NCBI GenBank assembly: GCA_000783305.1
Contig: JROE01000003.1
Span: 1 to 55,511, forward strand
Direction: 5' to 3'
Length of the DNA stretch: 55,511 nucleotides
From: Sphingobacteriaceae bacterium DW12
GTDB lineage: Bacteria > Bacteroidota > Bacteroidia > Sphingobacteriales > Sphingobacteriaceae
Shown: piece after piece, positions 19,231-27,828 of the stretch
Numbering within the stretch: position 1 is the first letter of the stretch
How the letters are laid out: each line of letters starts with the position of its first letter
Notes under the pieces: model-generated
The model's input: the letters and a program-made list of their open reading frames with translations, nothing else
What the model was told of the DNA's origin: nothing
Databases searched by the model: none
Made by a program: the position numbers and the translations under genes

Positions 19231-20120
19231 GGATTGTCCGGTATTTGGACCAGATGATATCCCTCCCGTTTGAGGGCACGGATAGTTTCCTCTTCTGGCA
19301 TCGTTTTGAAGATTATCGACACCAACGTTTGGGCGGGGATGATTTTCAATCGCACTAGGATGTCTCGAATTACCTTTTTGATTTTGATAAATGTGAACAG
19401 ACTTCTCTTGTTAGATCCTGAAATCATTTCCGCTCCTTTAAACCAAAAATGGGGATTGATTTTTTTAAATGCAACCATCTTCAATCCTAAGCCAGCAGCA
19501 ATTTTTTCGAACTCCCGCTCAGATACCTTGTATACAAAGTTTCCCACTGGCTCAAAGGAGAACCGGTTTTTCCATATTTTACTAATTGCACGTGGGCAAG
19601 CAGCCAATAGATTACTGATAAAAAGCAACAAAGGCAGCTTACTGACCGGGTCCTGAGGTTCCATGATTACCACTCCTACTCGAGCAACCCTCAACATCTC
19701 ATAGACTGCAGCATAGGGTCTTGGAAAGTGATGATAAGACTCCTTACACAGCACATAGTCAAAACTATCATCCGTAAACGTCATCTTTTCAGCATTCTCG
19801 GCTGCGCAGGCAGTGATTATTCCTTCTTTCAACGCTACATTCAAAAAATCGACATTCAGGTCCGTCGCCAATACGTCATTATCCGAATTCAAAATATATT
19901 GGGCGTCAAACCCATAGGCATCACCCACTGTCAGCCACTTTTTATTCCGCTGTATCAATAATGGATCCAAGCAAGAGAAAAATATACGTTGCAACCAGTT
20001 GGACAAGTTATCCTGATCCATTAATCGGCTTCTTTTATATACCTCCATCTTTGACTCTTCCGAGGGAAATCGTTTATTATACCATTCGTTGTGTCTATCG
20101 TAACTATTTTTATAGGACAT
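19215..20120 (-). CDS. Class I SAM-dependent methyltransferase
   Basis: A 301-aa cytoplasmic protein with a Rossmann-type methyltransferase core. The SAM-binding strand is WLTVGDAYGFDAQYI (motif I, with the usual glycine-rich loop loosened to GDAYGFD), followed by DVLATDLNVDFLN (acidic residue at the end of strand 2), AENAEKMTFTDDSFDYVLCK (motif III/IV) and YHHFPRPYAAVYEMLRVA as in Methyltransf_11 proteins. The substrate is unknown; such enzymes act on small molecules, lipids or cell-surface sugars. It is a monocistronic minus-strand gene, with a start-less open frame beyond its stop. Confidence 0.8.
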   Translation of the reverse strand: MSYKNSYDRHNEWYNKRFPSEESKMEVYKRSRLMDQDNLSNWLQRIFFSCLDPLLIQRNKKWLTVGDAYGFDAQYILNSDNDVLATDLNVDFLNVALKEGIITACAAENAEKMTFTDDSFDYVLCKESYHHFPRPYAAVYEMLRVARVGVVIMEPQDPVSKLPLLLFISNLLAACPRAISKIWKNRFSFEPVGNFVYKVSEREFEKIAAGLGLKMVAFKKINPHFWFKGAEMISGSNKRSLFTFIKIKKVIRDILVRLKIIPAQTLVSIIFKTMPEEETIRALKREGYHLVQIPDNPYLTQ

Positions 20121-20283
20121 ATTAGCGCTTTATGATATTTACGTGCGCAACCATACAAACGTTTGGTAAAAATCGATTTTATAAAAAAAGAATAAATAAT
20201 TTTAGTTTTACCCAACGTTCTTCCTATATGTTGCGTAACTATTGTATACATGGAAATGAAAAATTGGCTACCAAATCAAATGA

Positions 20284-20856
20284 ATGGATCTTTTTTTTAA
20301 TCGGGATAGCAAATTAATTAAGGGCTGCAAAGCCAATAAGCGTCAGGCTCAGGAAGTTTTATACAAGCTTTATTATGAAGATATGTTGCGGTTATGCCTT
20401 CGTTATCTTAAATCAGATGAGCTAGCTCATGAAGCGCTCAACATGGGATTCTTGAAGATATTCCAAAACATCAATACATTTGACCAAAAAAAAGGCGAAT
20501 TCGGTGCTTGGATACGTACCATTATCGTCCGATCATGTATCGACCTAGGTCGGAAAGAAGCCCGCTTCAACCATTCCGCTATCCAAGATGAGACAGAAGA
20601 GGTACACATTGAGCCAACAATCCTAGACAAGTTATTTGCAGAAGACCTTCTCCAACTCATTAGACTTTTACCTGTTGCCACCCAGATTGTATTTAGTCTC
20701 TCTGTCATAGATGGTTATTCCCATCAAGAAATTGCCCAACAGTTGGATATAAGCGAGGGGACCTCACGCTGGCATCTCTCTGAAGCAAAAAAACAGTTGC
20801 GTACCTTATTGAAAGACGCTACAATTGATAACCCTCTGAAAACAAAAAAAATATGA
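20284..20856 (+). CDS. ECF-type RNA polymerase sigma factor
   Basis: A 190-aa sigma-70 family protein with region 2 (VLYKLYYEDMLRLCLRYLK, then FLKIFQNINTFDQKKGEFGA and WIRTIIVRSCIDLGRK) and region 4 (LLPVATQIVFSLSVIDGY, SHQEIAQQLDISEGTSRWHL). It would direct RNA polymerase to a small regulon including its own operon. Its stop overlaps the next start by 4 bp (ATGA), so the downstream membrane protein is its likely partner. No FecR gene adjoins this sigma gene, unlike the one at 22.5 kb. Confidence 0.88.
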   Translation: MDLFFNRDSKLIKGCKANKRQAQEVLYKLYYEDMLRLCLRYLKSDELAHEALNMGFLKIFQNINTFDQKKGEFGAWIRTIIVRSCIDLGRKEARFNHSAIQDETEEVHIEPTILDKLFAEDLLQLIRLLPVATQIVFSLSVIDGYSHQEIAQQLDISEGTSRWHLSEAKKQLRTLLKDATIDNPLKTKKI

Positions 20857-22241
20857 AGAATTCAGTATGGTATCATAAGCTTTGGCGAGATAAGCTAAAC
20901 AACATTCAGGTCAAGGAGTCCACTGATTCAGCTTGGACAGAGATGAAGGACATTTTAGATCAACACCTACCGACCACTACACCTACTAATAGCAATCATC
21001 CTAACGACGGCGGTAGCACTGGTGGTAGCTCGGCGGCATCCTTGGGAACAAAGATATGGAAGGTGATTGCATATCTTTTGCCCGCAGCTGCGACTATTTC
21101 AGCTATAACCTTTATGGATCCGCCTTTTCAAAAGGAAGATCTACGTGTACAGAAAAAGCAAAAGGAACTTCGTTTAGATTCCACAGACCAAGAGAATAGT
21201 GAACAAAATCCGTTTAAGACCCTCGACCCCAGCAGGGATAGAGACACTTTACGGATAGCAATATCGAATAGTGAGGCATATAAACGGGCCAAAGCGTCAT
21301 CAGAGCTTCCCCTAATAACGTCGCGCTATTTCCATGATACATTGCCTCCTGTTCCAGAAGTCAGTAAAGAACATAGGTCATTGCTAGATACCTTTGTAGC
21401 ATTTAAGGAGCATCGGCAAGTCTTCAATCAGCAAGAATCTGAAAACGTTTTTGAAGCCTATCCGTCAGAAAGCAAGGTCATCACGTCATCAGGTTCTCTC
21501 TTACATATCCTCCTACCTCCAGCACCTTTAGCTTCTGTTGGCAAGCATAAGATTGAAAACGATAGACAGAACAAAGACAAAACAAGAACTAAAAACCAGA
21601 AGATCATCCCGTTACAACCTAATCACACACTATATCGGGGATGGAATGGCATCAACATACATTCTTATAGCTATGGGATGGAGACTGGCACCAACCTAGG
21701 TCCACAGGAGAAGACTCTTTATGCCGGTATTTTTGGTCATCTGGGCTTGAGCGACAAATGGTTTATTAGCCTGGGTCTCAATGCCAACAGCAAGCAACCA
21801 ATAGCAGGAAAATTTCGTCATCCTAGCTTTTTTAGACCCGACTCTTTACGCTATTCTTTCACGGTAAACGATAGTCGAAAACTTATTCTGCTCGATCTTC
21901 CACTAAAAGCCGAGTATAAGCTTACAAAGCTCGTTTCTTTAAATACCGGACTAACTTTTAATGTCCCCATAAAGCAATCTTCAGCTCAAACCGGGCTAGG
22001 GCCTATCTACGATATCCGGGACACGCTCAACCATAGTACCGAAATTATTTCAGCATTAATCAATACCCGAGCAAACCACGTTAATATTGGTTTTTCCAGT
22101 GGTGTTACCCTACATCTCAACAGATTCGACATCAAGGCAAATTACCATTGGTCCAATCCCTTTCGAGTTGGAAATTCATTGGGTTCTTACAAATTTGAGA
22201 ATAGATATTTTAGGATTGGTGCGGGCTATCGGTTTAGGTAA
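20853..22241 (+). CDS. Membrane-anchored protein with barrel-like C-terminus, sigma partner
   Basis: A 462-aa protein translationally coupled to the ECF sigma gene. The N-terminal about 65 residues are soluble and charged (HKLWRDKLNNIQVKESTDSA). One transmembrane helix follows at about 66-88 (VIAYLLPAAATISAITF), then about 180 residues of low-complexity, mostly polar linker. The last about 190 residues, starting YRGWNGINIHSY, alternate short amphipathic strands (YAGIFGHLGLSDKWFISLGL, FRIGAGYRFR) like an outer-membrane beta-barrel of the PorT/OMP_b-brl type. An N-terminal anti-sigma function is inferred from position, as in zinc-finger-free Bacteroidota anti-sigma proteins. No sigma-binding motif is proven. 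Confidence 0.75.
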   Translation: MKNSVWYHKLWRDKLNNIQVKESTDSAWTEMKDILDQHLPTTTPTNSNHPNDGGSTGGSSAASLGTKIWKVIAYLLPAAATISAITFMDPPFQKEDLRVQKKQKELRLDSTDQENSEQNPFKTLDPSRDRDTLRIAISNSEAYKRAKASSELPLITSRYFHDTLPPVPEVSKEHRSLLDTFVAFKEHRQVFNQQESENVFEAYPSESKVITSSGSLLHILLPPAPLASVGKHKIENDRQNKDKTRTKNQKIIPLQPNHTLYRGWNGINIHSYSYGMETGTNLGPQEKTLYAGIFGHLGLSDKWFISLGLNANSKQPIAGKFRHPSFFRPDSLRYSFTVNDSRKLILLDLPLKAEYKLTKLVSLNTGLTFNVPIKQSSAQTGLGPIYDIRDTLNHSTEIISALINTRANHVNIGFSSGVTLHLNRFDIKANYHWSNPFRVGNSLGSYKFENRYFRIGAGYRFR

Positions 22242-22552
22242 GTTTACAATCAAATCAGCTACCATCGTCTCACAAGACACGTTCTATCTATAGTGGACAG
22301 CTGATTATACAAGTATTGGCGACTATATGAAATTGCTTGCACACCTATGAAATTATTTCCTCCTTTACTACTTCAATAAATTATTCTCCAGATAGTGTCA
22401 TCAAAATAAAATTGCCATCAAAAGAATCTAAAACATATTACCTGAAGCCCATTTTTTTCAGTCCACCCACCAACAAAGATTTTTTTATTATCTTGGCTCA
22501 CCAATTAAATTGTGTCGCACACTTAATTATGGTATTATAAATCAATTGACCA
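22242..22552. other. Intergenic region upstream of the second ECF sigma gene
   Basis: 311 bp without a credible gene. AATCAGCT and AGCTGATT (about 22250-22305) are inverted 8-mers with a smaller GTCT/AGAC stem between them, just after the barrel-like gene, and could be a loose terminator. The rest is AT-rich and should hold the promoter of the sigma gene. Confidence 0.35.
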
Positions 22553-23116
22553 ATGCTTTGGGATGACTATTCCGATGAGGAACTTTGCGCGTTAATCAAA
22601 CAAAATAAGGAAAAGGCCTTACAGGCCATCATGCTTCGGTATTGGGAGCCTTTATACAAAATGGCTTTATACACCCTTCATGATACGTTTCTATGCGAGG
22701 ACATCGTTCAGCAAGTTTTTATCCAGATATGGTCCAAAAGAGACGTCCTCAACTTTCGGTATTCATTAAAATCGTATCTATTTGCTTGTACCCGATACGA
22801 AGTCTATCGACAAATAAAGGCCAAGCATACCCCTCTCCATTCCTGTGATGACGACGAGTATCTTTATATCGAATATTACAACCCCCACCAAGCCCTTGAG
22901 TACAATGAGCTACTTGAGAATGTGGAGACATTGGTTTCCCAATTGCCCGAGAGATGTCGTGAGGTATACAAGCTCAGTCGTGACCACCAATTTAGTCACA
23001 AACAAATTGCAGCTCACCTCAATGTATCCACCAAGACCGTTGAGAATCAGATTACGATAGCACTGAAAAAAATCAAGGTTGGTCTAAGTAAATTGCTCTT
23101 TTTGTTACTTTTTTAA
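22553..23116 (+). CDS. ECF sigma factor of the SusC/D-linked (FecI-like) type
   Basis: A 187-aa sigma-70 factor of the Bacteroidota family normally paired with FecR-like anti-sigma factors and TonB receptors. Region 2: RYWEPLYKMALYTLHDTFLC and DIVQQVFIQIWSKRD. Region 4: VSQLPERCREVYKLSRDHQF and SHKQIAAHLNVSTKTVENQI. The C-terminus is hydrophobic (LLFLLLF), as is common in this group. It heads the cluster sigma-FecR-SusC-SusD-GH123 and should be released when the anti-sigma factor senses ligand-bound transporter. Confidence 0.9.
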   Translation: MLWDDYSDEELCALIKQNKEKALQAIMLRYWEPLYKMALYTLHDTFLCEDIVQQVFIQIWSKRDVLNFRYSLKSYLFACTRYEVYRQIKAKHTPLHSCDDDEYLYIEYYNPHQALEYNELLENVETLVSQLPERCREVYKLSRDHQFSHKQIAAHLNVSTKTVENQITIALKKIKVGLSKLLFLLLF

Positions 23117-23188
23117 TTTTTTTTCATTTCAGCTTGGGGGCAACCCGTGCATTTATACTCTTCCTTGGTATAACAGCACATTGCACAC

Positions 23189-24340
23189 GTGAATAACCAA
23201 GATATAATAACCAAGATAAAGCGGATACTATCCGGTAGGTCCACTAAAGAGGAAGAGGATCAAGTAAATGATCATTTCTACCAATCTTTCCAGTCCCAGG
23301 AATGGGATGAGATGGATATGGGGTCTAAAAAAGACCTCGAGAGTAGGATTATTTCACAAGTTACCGAACATATTTCTCCTCGATATAAAACAAATTACTC
23401 CGTATTCAACCGCCACAATATATTCCGTTACGCAGCTGCAATACTTATTCTGCTGGGTATCGGATTTCTATTCTATCCACGCTCAATCGAAAATTCTCCA
23501 ATCACAGCTACTGTAACCCCATCGCAACTCATTCCCGGAAGAGACATTGCATCCCTAGAGCTCAGCGACGGCACAGTAATACCACTGACCGATCTCGCTC
23601 CCGATAAACAATACCAGAGCGCAGGAGTTACCATCCGTAAGAATTCGGATGGCAATCTCACCTATATTTATGACCAACAATCTGATACCGATGGTTCTAC
23701 AGACAAATGGAATACCCTAAGAACTCCCAAAGGAGGTAAATATCAAATCGAGCTTGCTGATGGTACCAAAGTATGGCTCAATGCGGGGAGCTCCTTAACC
23801 TTTCCAGAGCGATTTGCTACCCATAATCGCTTGGTCAAAGCCTCCGGCGAGGTTTACTTTGAAGTCAGCCATGACAAGACTCGGCCATTCATTGTCAATA
23901 GCAACGATATGGAAATCCTTGTACTAGGTACTTCATTCAACCTCTCTAACTATGACGACAATCCACAAGGCGTATCTGTCGCACTACTTGAAGGCTCAGT
24001 CAAATACAAGACCGCTGTCAGTCAATCTATGCTCCGACCAGGACAAAAAGTAAATTTAAAGGCTGGAAAAGTAGAAAAAACACTCTTTGACATCGAATCA
24101 GAGATTGCATGGAAAAATGATTATTTCATTTTCAAGGACCAGAATATCAAACAAATTATGAATGCACTAAGTCGCTGGTACAACGCAGAGATCGAATATG
24201 AGGGGAATGCTTGGGAGGACAAGAATTTTACGATACGAGTATCTCGACGTCAAGAGATAGCAGATATACTCGAGATGCTAGAATTAACACATTCTATTAA
24301 ATTTAAAATCATAGGAAGGAGGATTATCGTCAGCACATAA
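23189..24340 (+). CDS. FecR-family anti-sigma factor
   Basis: A 383-aa inner-membrane anti-sigma factor. A cytoplasmic N-terminus of about 75 residues is followed by one transmembrane helix (YAAAILILLGIGFLFY), then the periplasmic FecR domain (TPKGGKYQIELADGTKVWLN, SGEVYFEVSHDKTRPF, VLGTSFNLSNYDD) and a C-terminal DUF4974/STN-like domain (FKDQNIKQIMNALSRWYNAE). It starts with GTG at 23189, about 70 bp after the sigma gene. In known systems of this kind the periplasmic part is contacted by the N-terminal domain of the cognate TonB-dependent transporter, here the next gene. Confidence 0.92.
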   Translation: MNNQDIITKIKRILSGRSTKEEEDQVNDHFYQSFQSQEWDEMDMGSKKDLESRIISQVTEHISPRYKTNYSVFNRHNIFRYAAAILILLGIGFLFYPRSIENSPITATVTPSQLIPGRDIASLELSDGTVIPLTDLAPDKQYQSAGVTIRKNSDGNLTYIYDQQSDTDGSTDKWNTLRTPKGGKYQIELADGTKVWLNAGSSLTFPERFATHNRLVKASGEVYFEVSHDKTRPFIVNSNDMEILVLGTSFNLSNYDDNPQGVSVALLEGSVKYKTAVSQSMLRPGQKVNLKAGKVEKTLFDIESEIAWKNDYFIFKDQNIKQIMNALSRWYNAEIEYEGNAWEDKNFTIRVSRRQEIADILEMLELTHSIKFKIIGRRIIVST

Positions 24341-24360
24341 CTTTACCCATCACCCATTTT

Positions 24361-24396
24361 TTAAATAAAAAAAGCCGGGATGCTGAAGACATCCCG
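24361..24396 (-). terminator. Hairpin between fecR and susC, terminator-like on the minus strand
   Basis: CGGGATG (24376-24382) and CATCCCG (24390-24396) form a 7-bp stem with loop CTGAAGA. Read on the minus strand it is followed by GGCTTTTTTTATTT, a canonical terminator; on the plus strand it has no T run. It may block antisense transcription or act as a processing or stability element in the sigma-fecR-susC transcript. Confidence 0.55.
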
Positions 24397-24457
24397 ACCG
24401 AAATCCAGTTTTAAAAAATGTATAAAAAATTATAAAACCTTTAGTCTTATCAAACTT

Positions 24458-27400
24458 ATGAAAAAACCGTTGAAAAGAGAACGAGATAGGTTCTTTTTAA
24501 AAACCTTCGTCGCCATCAAATTCATGGCTTTAATCTGTTGCTTTACTATAGTACAAGCCACCGCCACCGCATATGGCCAGCTCATCAACCTCAATTTAAA
24601 GAATGTGAGTATCGAGCAGGCACTCCTAAAAATCAGTCAACAATCCAAGCACGACTTGGTGTATGATTCAAAAGTATTTCGTAATACTGCATTGATTCAC
24701 TTTACATTAAAAGAAGCCAACCTCGAACATGCGCTTAACCAGCTTTTTGAAAACAGAGGTTTTGAGTACGAGATTCGTAAGAACACCATCATTGTGAGAC
24801 CGTCCTCAAAGGCTGCGCTCCAAAATACGAAGAGTGTAGTGACATCTCAACAAAGACAGGTGACGGGCAAGGTAAGCGACAGCAATGGATCTCCCCTAGT
24901 TGGCGTCACTGTCACCATAAAAGGAACATCCATAGCCACCACGACCGATGAGAGTGGCAACTACAAGATCGCCGTGACCGAAAATGCTCAATTTCTTACA
25001 TTTTCCACAGTCGGATATGAACCTACTGAAATCAGCATTATCAATCGAACCATCGCCAACGTCACGCTTAACCAACAGATCGATAATCTAGAAGAAGTTG
25101 TCGTCGTGGGGTATGGCACCCAGCGCAAAAAAGACCTTACCGGCGCTGTAGCCAATATATCGTCGGACAAGCTCAACACCCAGAGCAATGTCAATATAGG
25201 ACAAGCCATCCAGGGTAAGATTGCAGGAGTTGATATTGTCTCCCAAGGCGGTGCTCCCGGTGCGGGTAGCCGTATCATGATAAGAGGTATAGGCACACTC
25301 AACAATGTCAGCCCCCTATATATTGTGGACGGTATCTACATGAACAATATGGACAACATCAATCCCAACGATGTCGAGAGTATTGACGTATTGAAAGATG
25401 CCTCATCAGCAGCAATTTATGGTTCGCGCGCTGCTAATGGCGTCATCATCATCACCACCAAATCAGGATCCAATACGGAGGGCGAACCTATTATAGATGC
25501 CGCTATCAATGCTGGATTACAGACGCCTTCCCGATATCTTGATATGATGAATGCACAAGAGTGGGCCAAGGTATCCACGCTAGCCCGTCAAGCCATTGGG
25601 GCGGGGCCATTAGCCATGGCTGCTGATTTAGACACCAAGGAAGATAACGATTGGCAACGTACCATGATGGGCACGGCACTCATGCAGAATTATAATCTCA
25701 CCATCAAAGGTGGCAGCAAATATTTCACTTATTATACTGGATTGGGCTATATGGATCAAGATGGTACAATACAGGGTACCAAATACAAGCGTTACAATGC
25801 CCAGATTAAAACAGAGTTTAAAAAAAACTGGCTAAAGATTGGTAACAACACTATTTTTTCCAGTCAAAAGAACAATCCACTATACTCTTTCGCTCGCGGA
25901 GGATATCTCGGAATCATCTTACAGTCTATCCCCACTCTATCCCAGTATGACCCTACTAACGACAAAGGCGGCTATGGAAAAGTATACGGTGATGCTACTG
26001 ACATTCCCAATCCACTCGGTATACTGGATCAAAACCTAACCCGCCGTACCTGGGATGAAAATAAAATTTACCTTAATTTTTACGCTGAAGCTAGGCTACC
26101 ACTAGGTTTAAAATATCGATTCAATGTCACGCCAGATTTCAGCTATACCCGCAATACCGACTATCAGAACGAATTCGATTTTGGACTACGCAACAATAGC
26201 ATCTCTTCGGTTCTCGAAAGTCGCAACACAAGTAACAATTTACTCCTCGAAAATCTATTAAGTTATGATCAGAAATTCGGCAAGCATACTATCAATGGAT
26301 TGATTGGATACGCCTATCAAAATTTCAAAAGCCGCTATATTATGGCTTCTGGCCGTGGTCTACCTCCCGGTATCTATGAGGTTGGAGCTGCATCTCAGGA
26401 TCGCCTTAATGATGGCTATTCCAATGAAAGCGCACTTACCTCCATTATATCTCGCGCCTTTTATTCTTACGACCAGCGCTATCTTTTGACCGCTACCTAT
26501 CGTAGAGATGGCTCATCTAAATTTAGAAAAGGTAATCGATACGGCCATTTCCCTTCGTTTTCGGTGGGATGGAATATGAAAGAGGAAGCATTCATGCAAA
26601 GCATCAGCATGCTTAATCAGCTGAAGCTAAGAGGGGGCTATGGTGTGCTCGGCAATCAAGAAATCAGCAATTACATGTATACCAGCGTAGTTACATCAAA
26701 CATCAATTACCCAGATGGGAATGGTGGAGTGTACAATGGCGCCTTCCCAAAAGACTTTGCCAATCCGAACATCCGCTGGGAAGAAACCGCAATGACCAAC
26801 ATCGGAGTCGATGTCGCCAGCTTCAACAATCGCTTGACCTTGACCGCCGATTGGTACCTTAAGAATACCAAAGATATTTTACTCACCGTCCCTATTCCCA
26901 TCTCTACCGGCGGAGCCAACGATCCAGTGGTAAATGCAGGTAGGATACGCAATAAAGGATTCGAATTCACTGCCAATTGGAGTGATCGACCTTCCAATGA
27001 CTTTGGCTATGTCATCACGTTGACTGGTAACTTTGTGACCAATCGGGTCGTAGCACTGGGTGAGGCCGATCAAATCATCAATGGCGGTGCCAATCGCACC
27101 AACGTGACCACCACCAGAACCCTAGCAAACTATCCCATCGGTGGCTTTTGGCTCATTCCTACACAAGGCCTATTCCAAACTATAGACGAAGTCAATGCTT
27201 ACAATCAGAATGGCAGTCTCATACAGCCCAATGCCAAACCGGGTGATGTCAAATTTAGCGATACCAATGGCGATGGTAAAATCACAGATGATGATCGCGT
27301 CTATATGGGCAGCCCCCTACCGACAACCTCACTCGGCCTGAATTTCAATGCCAACTATAAGCAATTCGATTTATTGGTAGGTATGCAAGGTGTCATGGGC

Positions 27401-27817
27401 AACAAGATATACAACGCTACCCGCCTAGAGCTTGAGGGAGTAAATAAGGGAACCAACTACCTCAGGAGCGCATTGGACTACTGGACCGAAGACAATCGCA
27501 ATGCATCCGCGCCCCGTTTGGTATGGGACGACCCCAATCAGAATAATCGTCCACAGTCCGACCGTTACCTCGAGGATGGATCCTTCTTCCGTGTGCGCAA
27601 TATCCAACTTGGATACACCTTTCCGGCCCATATCTTAAAAAACAAATTACAACGTTTAAAAATATACACCAGTATCGAGAATCCATTTACCATCACGGGA
27701 TATTCGGGCTACACCCCCGACATAGATGGAGGTGGTGATTTGACCTCAAGGGGATTCGACAGTTTTGTTTACCCGACCAACAGAATAGTGATGTTTGGTG
27801 TCAATCTTTCATTTTAA
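24458..27817 (+). CDS. SusC-family TonB-dependent transporter with STN domain
   Basis: An outer-membrane glycan transporter of 1119 aa. After the signal peptide (MALICCFTIVQATATAYGQ) comes a secretin/TonB N-terminal (STN) signalling domain, LINLNLKNVSIEQALLKISQ. A CarboxypepD_reg domain (VTGKVSDSNGSPLVGVTVTI), a TonB box region (LEEVVVVGYGTQRKKDLTGA), plug (PLYIVDGIYM, GSRAANGVIIITTKSG) and barrel ending VMFGVNLSF follow. The STN domain is what contacts the preceding FecR protein in known systems. I chose ATG 24458 (MKKPLKRERDR), typical for this family; the in-frame ATG at 24380 lies inside a hairpin and gives an unlikely 26-residue extension. Confidence 0.93.
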   Translation: MKKPLKRERDRFFLKTFVAIKFMALICCFTIVQATATAYGQLINLNLKNVSIEQALLKISQQSKHDLVYDSKVFRNTALIHFTLKEANLEHALNQLFENRGFEYEIRKNTIIVRPSSKAALQNTKSVVTSQQRQVTGKVSDSNGSPLVGVTVTIKGTSIATTTDESGNYKIAVTENAQFLTFSTVGYEPTEISIINRTIANVTLNQQIDNLEEVVVVGYGTQRKKDLTGAVANISSDKLNTQSNVNIGQAIQGKIAGVDIVSQGGAPGAGSRIMIRGIGTLNNVSPLYIVDGIYMNNMDNINPNDVESIDVLKDASSAAIYGSRAANGVIIITTKSGSNTEGEPIIDAAINAGLQTPSRYLDMMNAQEWAKVSTLARQAIGAGPLAMAADLDTKEDNDWQRTMMGTALMQNYNLTIKGGSKYFTYYTGLGYMDQDGTIQGTKYKRYNAQIKTEFKKNWLKIGNNTIFSSQKNNPLYSFARGGYLGIILQSIPTLSQYDPTNDKGGYGKVYGDATDIPNPLGILDQNLTRRTWDENKIYLNFYAEARLPLGLKYRFNVTPDFSYTRNTDYQNEFDFGLRNNSISSVLESRNTSNNLLLENLLSYDQKFGKHTINGLIGYAYQNFKSRYIMASGRGLPPGIYEVGAASQDRLNDGYSNESALTSIISRAFYSYDQRYLLTATYRRDGSSKFRKGNRYGHFPSFSVGWNMKEEAFMQSISMLNQLKLRGGYGVLGNQEISNYMYTSVVTSNINYPDGNGGVYNGAFPKDFANPNIRWEETAMTNIGVDVASFNNRLTLTADWYLKNTKDILLTVPIPISTGGANDPVVNAGRIRNKGFEFTANWSDRPSNDFGYVITLTGNFVTNRVVALGEADQIINGGANRTNVTTTRTLANYPIGGFWLIPTQGLFQTIDEVNAYNQNGSLIQPNAKPGDVKFSDTNGDGKITDDDRVYMGSPLPTTSLGLNFNANYKQFDLLVGMQGVMGNKIYNATRLELEGVNKGTNYLRSALDYWTEDNRNASAPRLVWDDPNQNNRPQSDRYLEDGSFFRVRNIQLGYTFPAHILKNKLQRLKIYTSIENPFTITGYSGYTPDIDGGGDLTSRGFDSFVYPTNRIVMFGVNLSF

Positions 27818-27828
27818 CAGCATAAACC

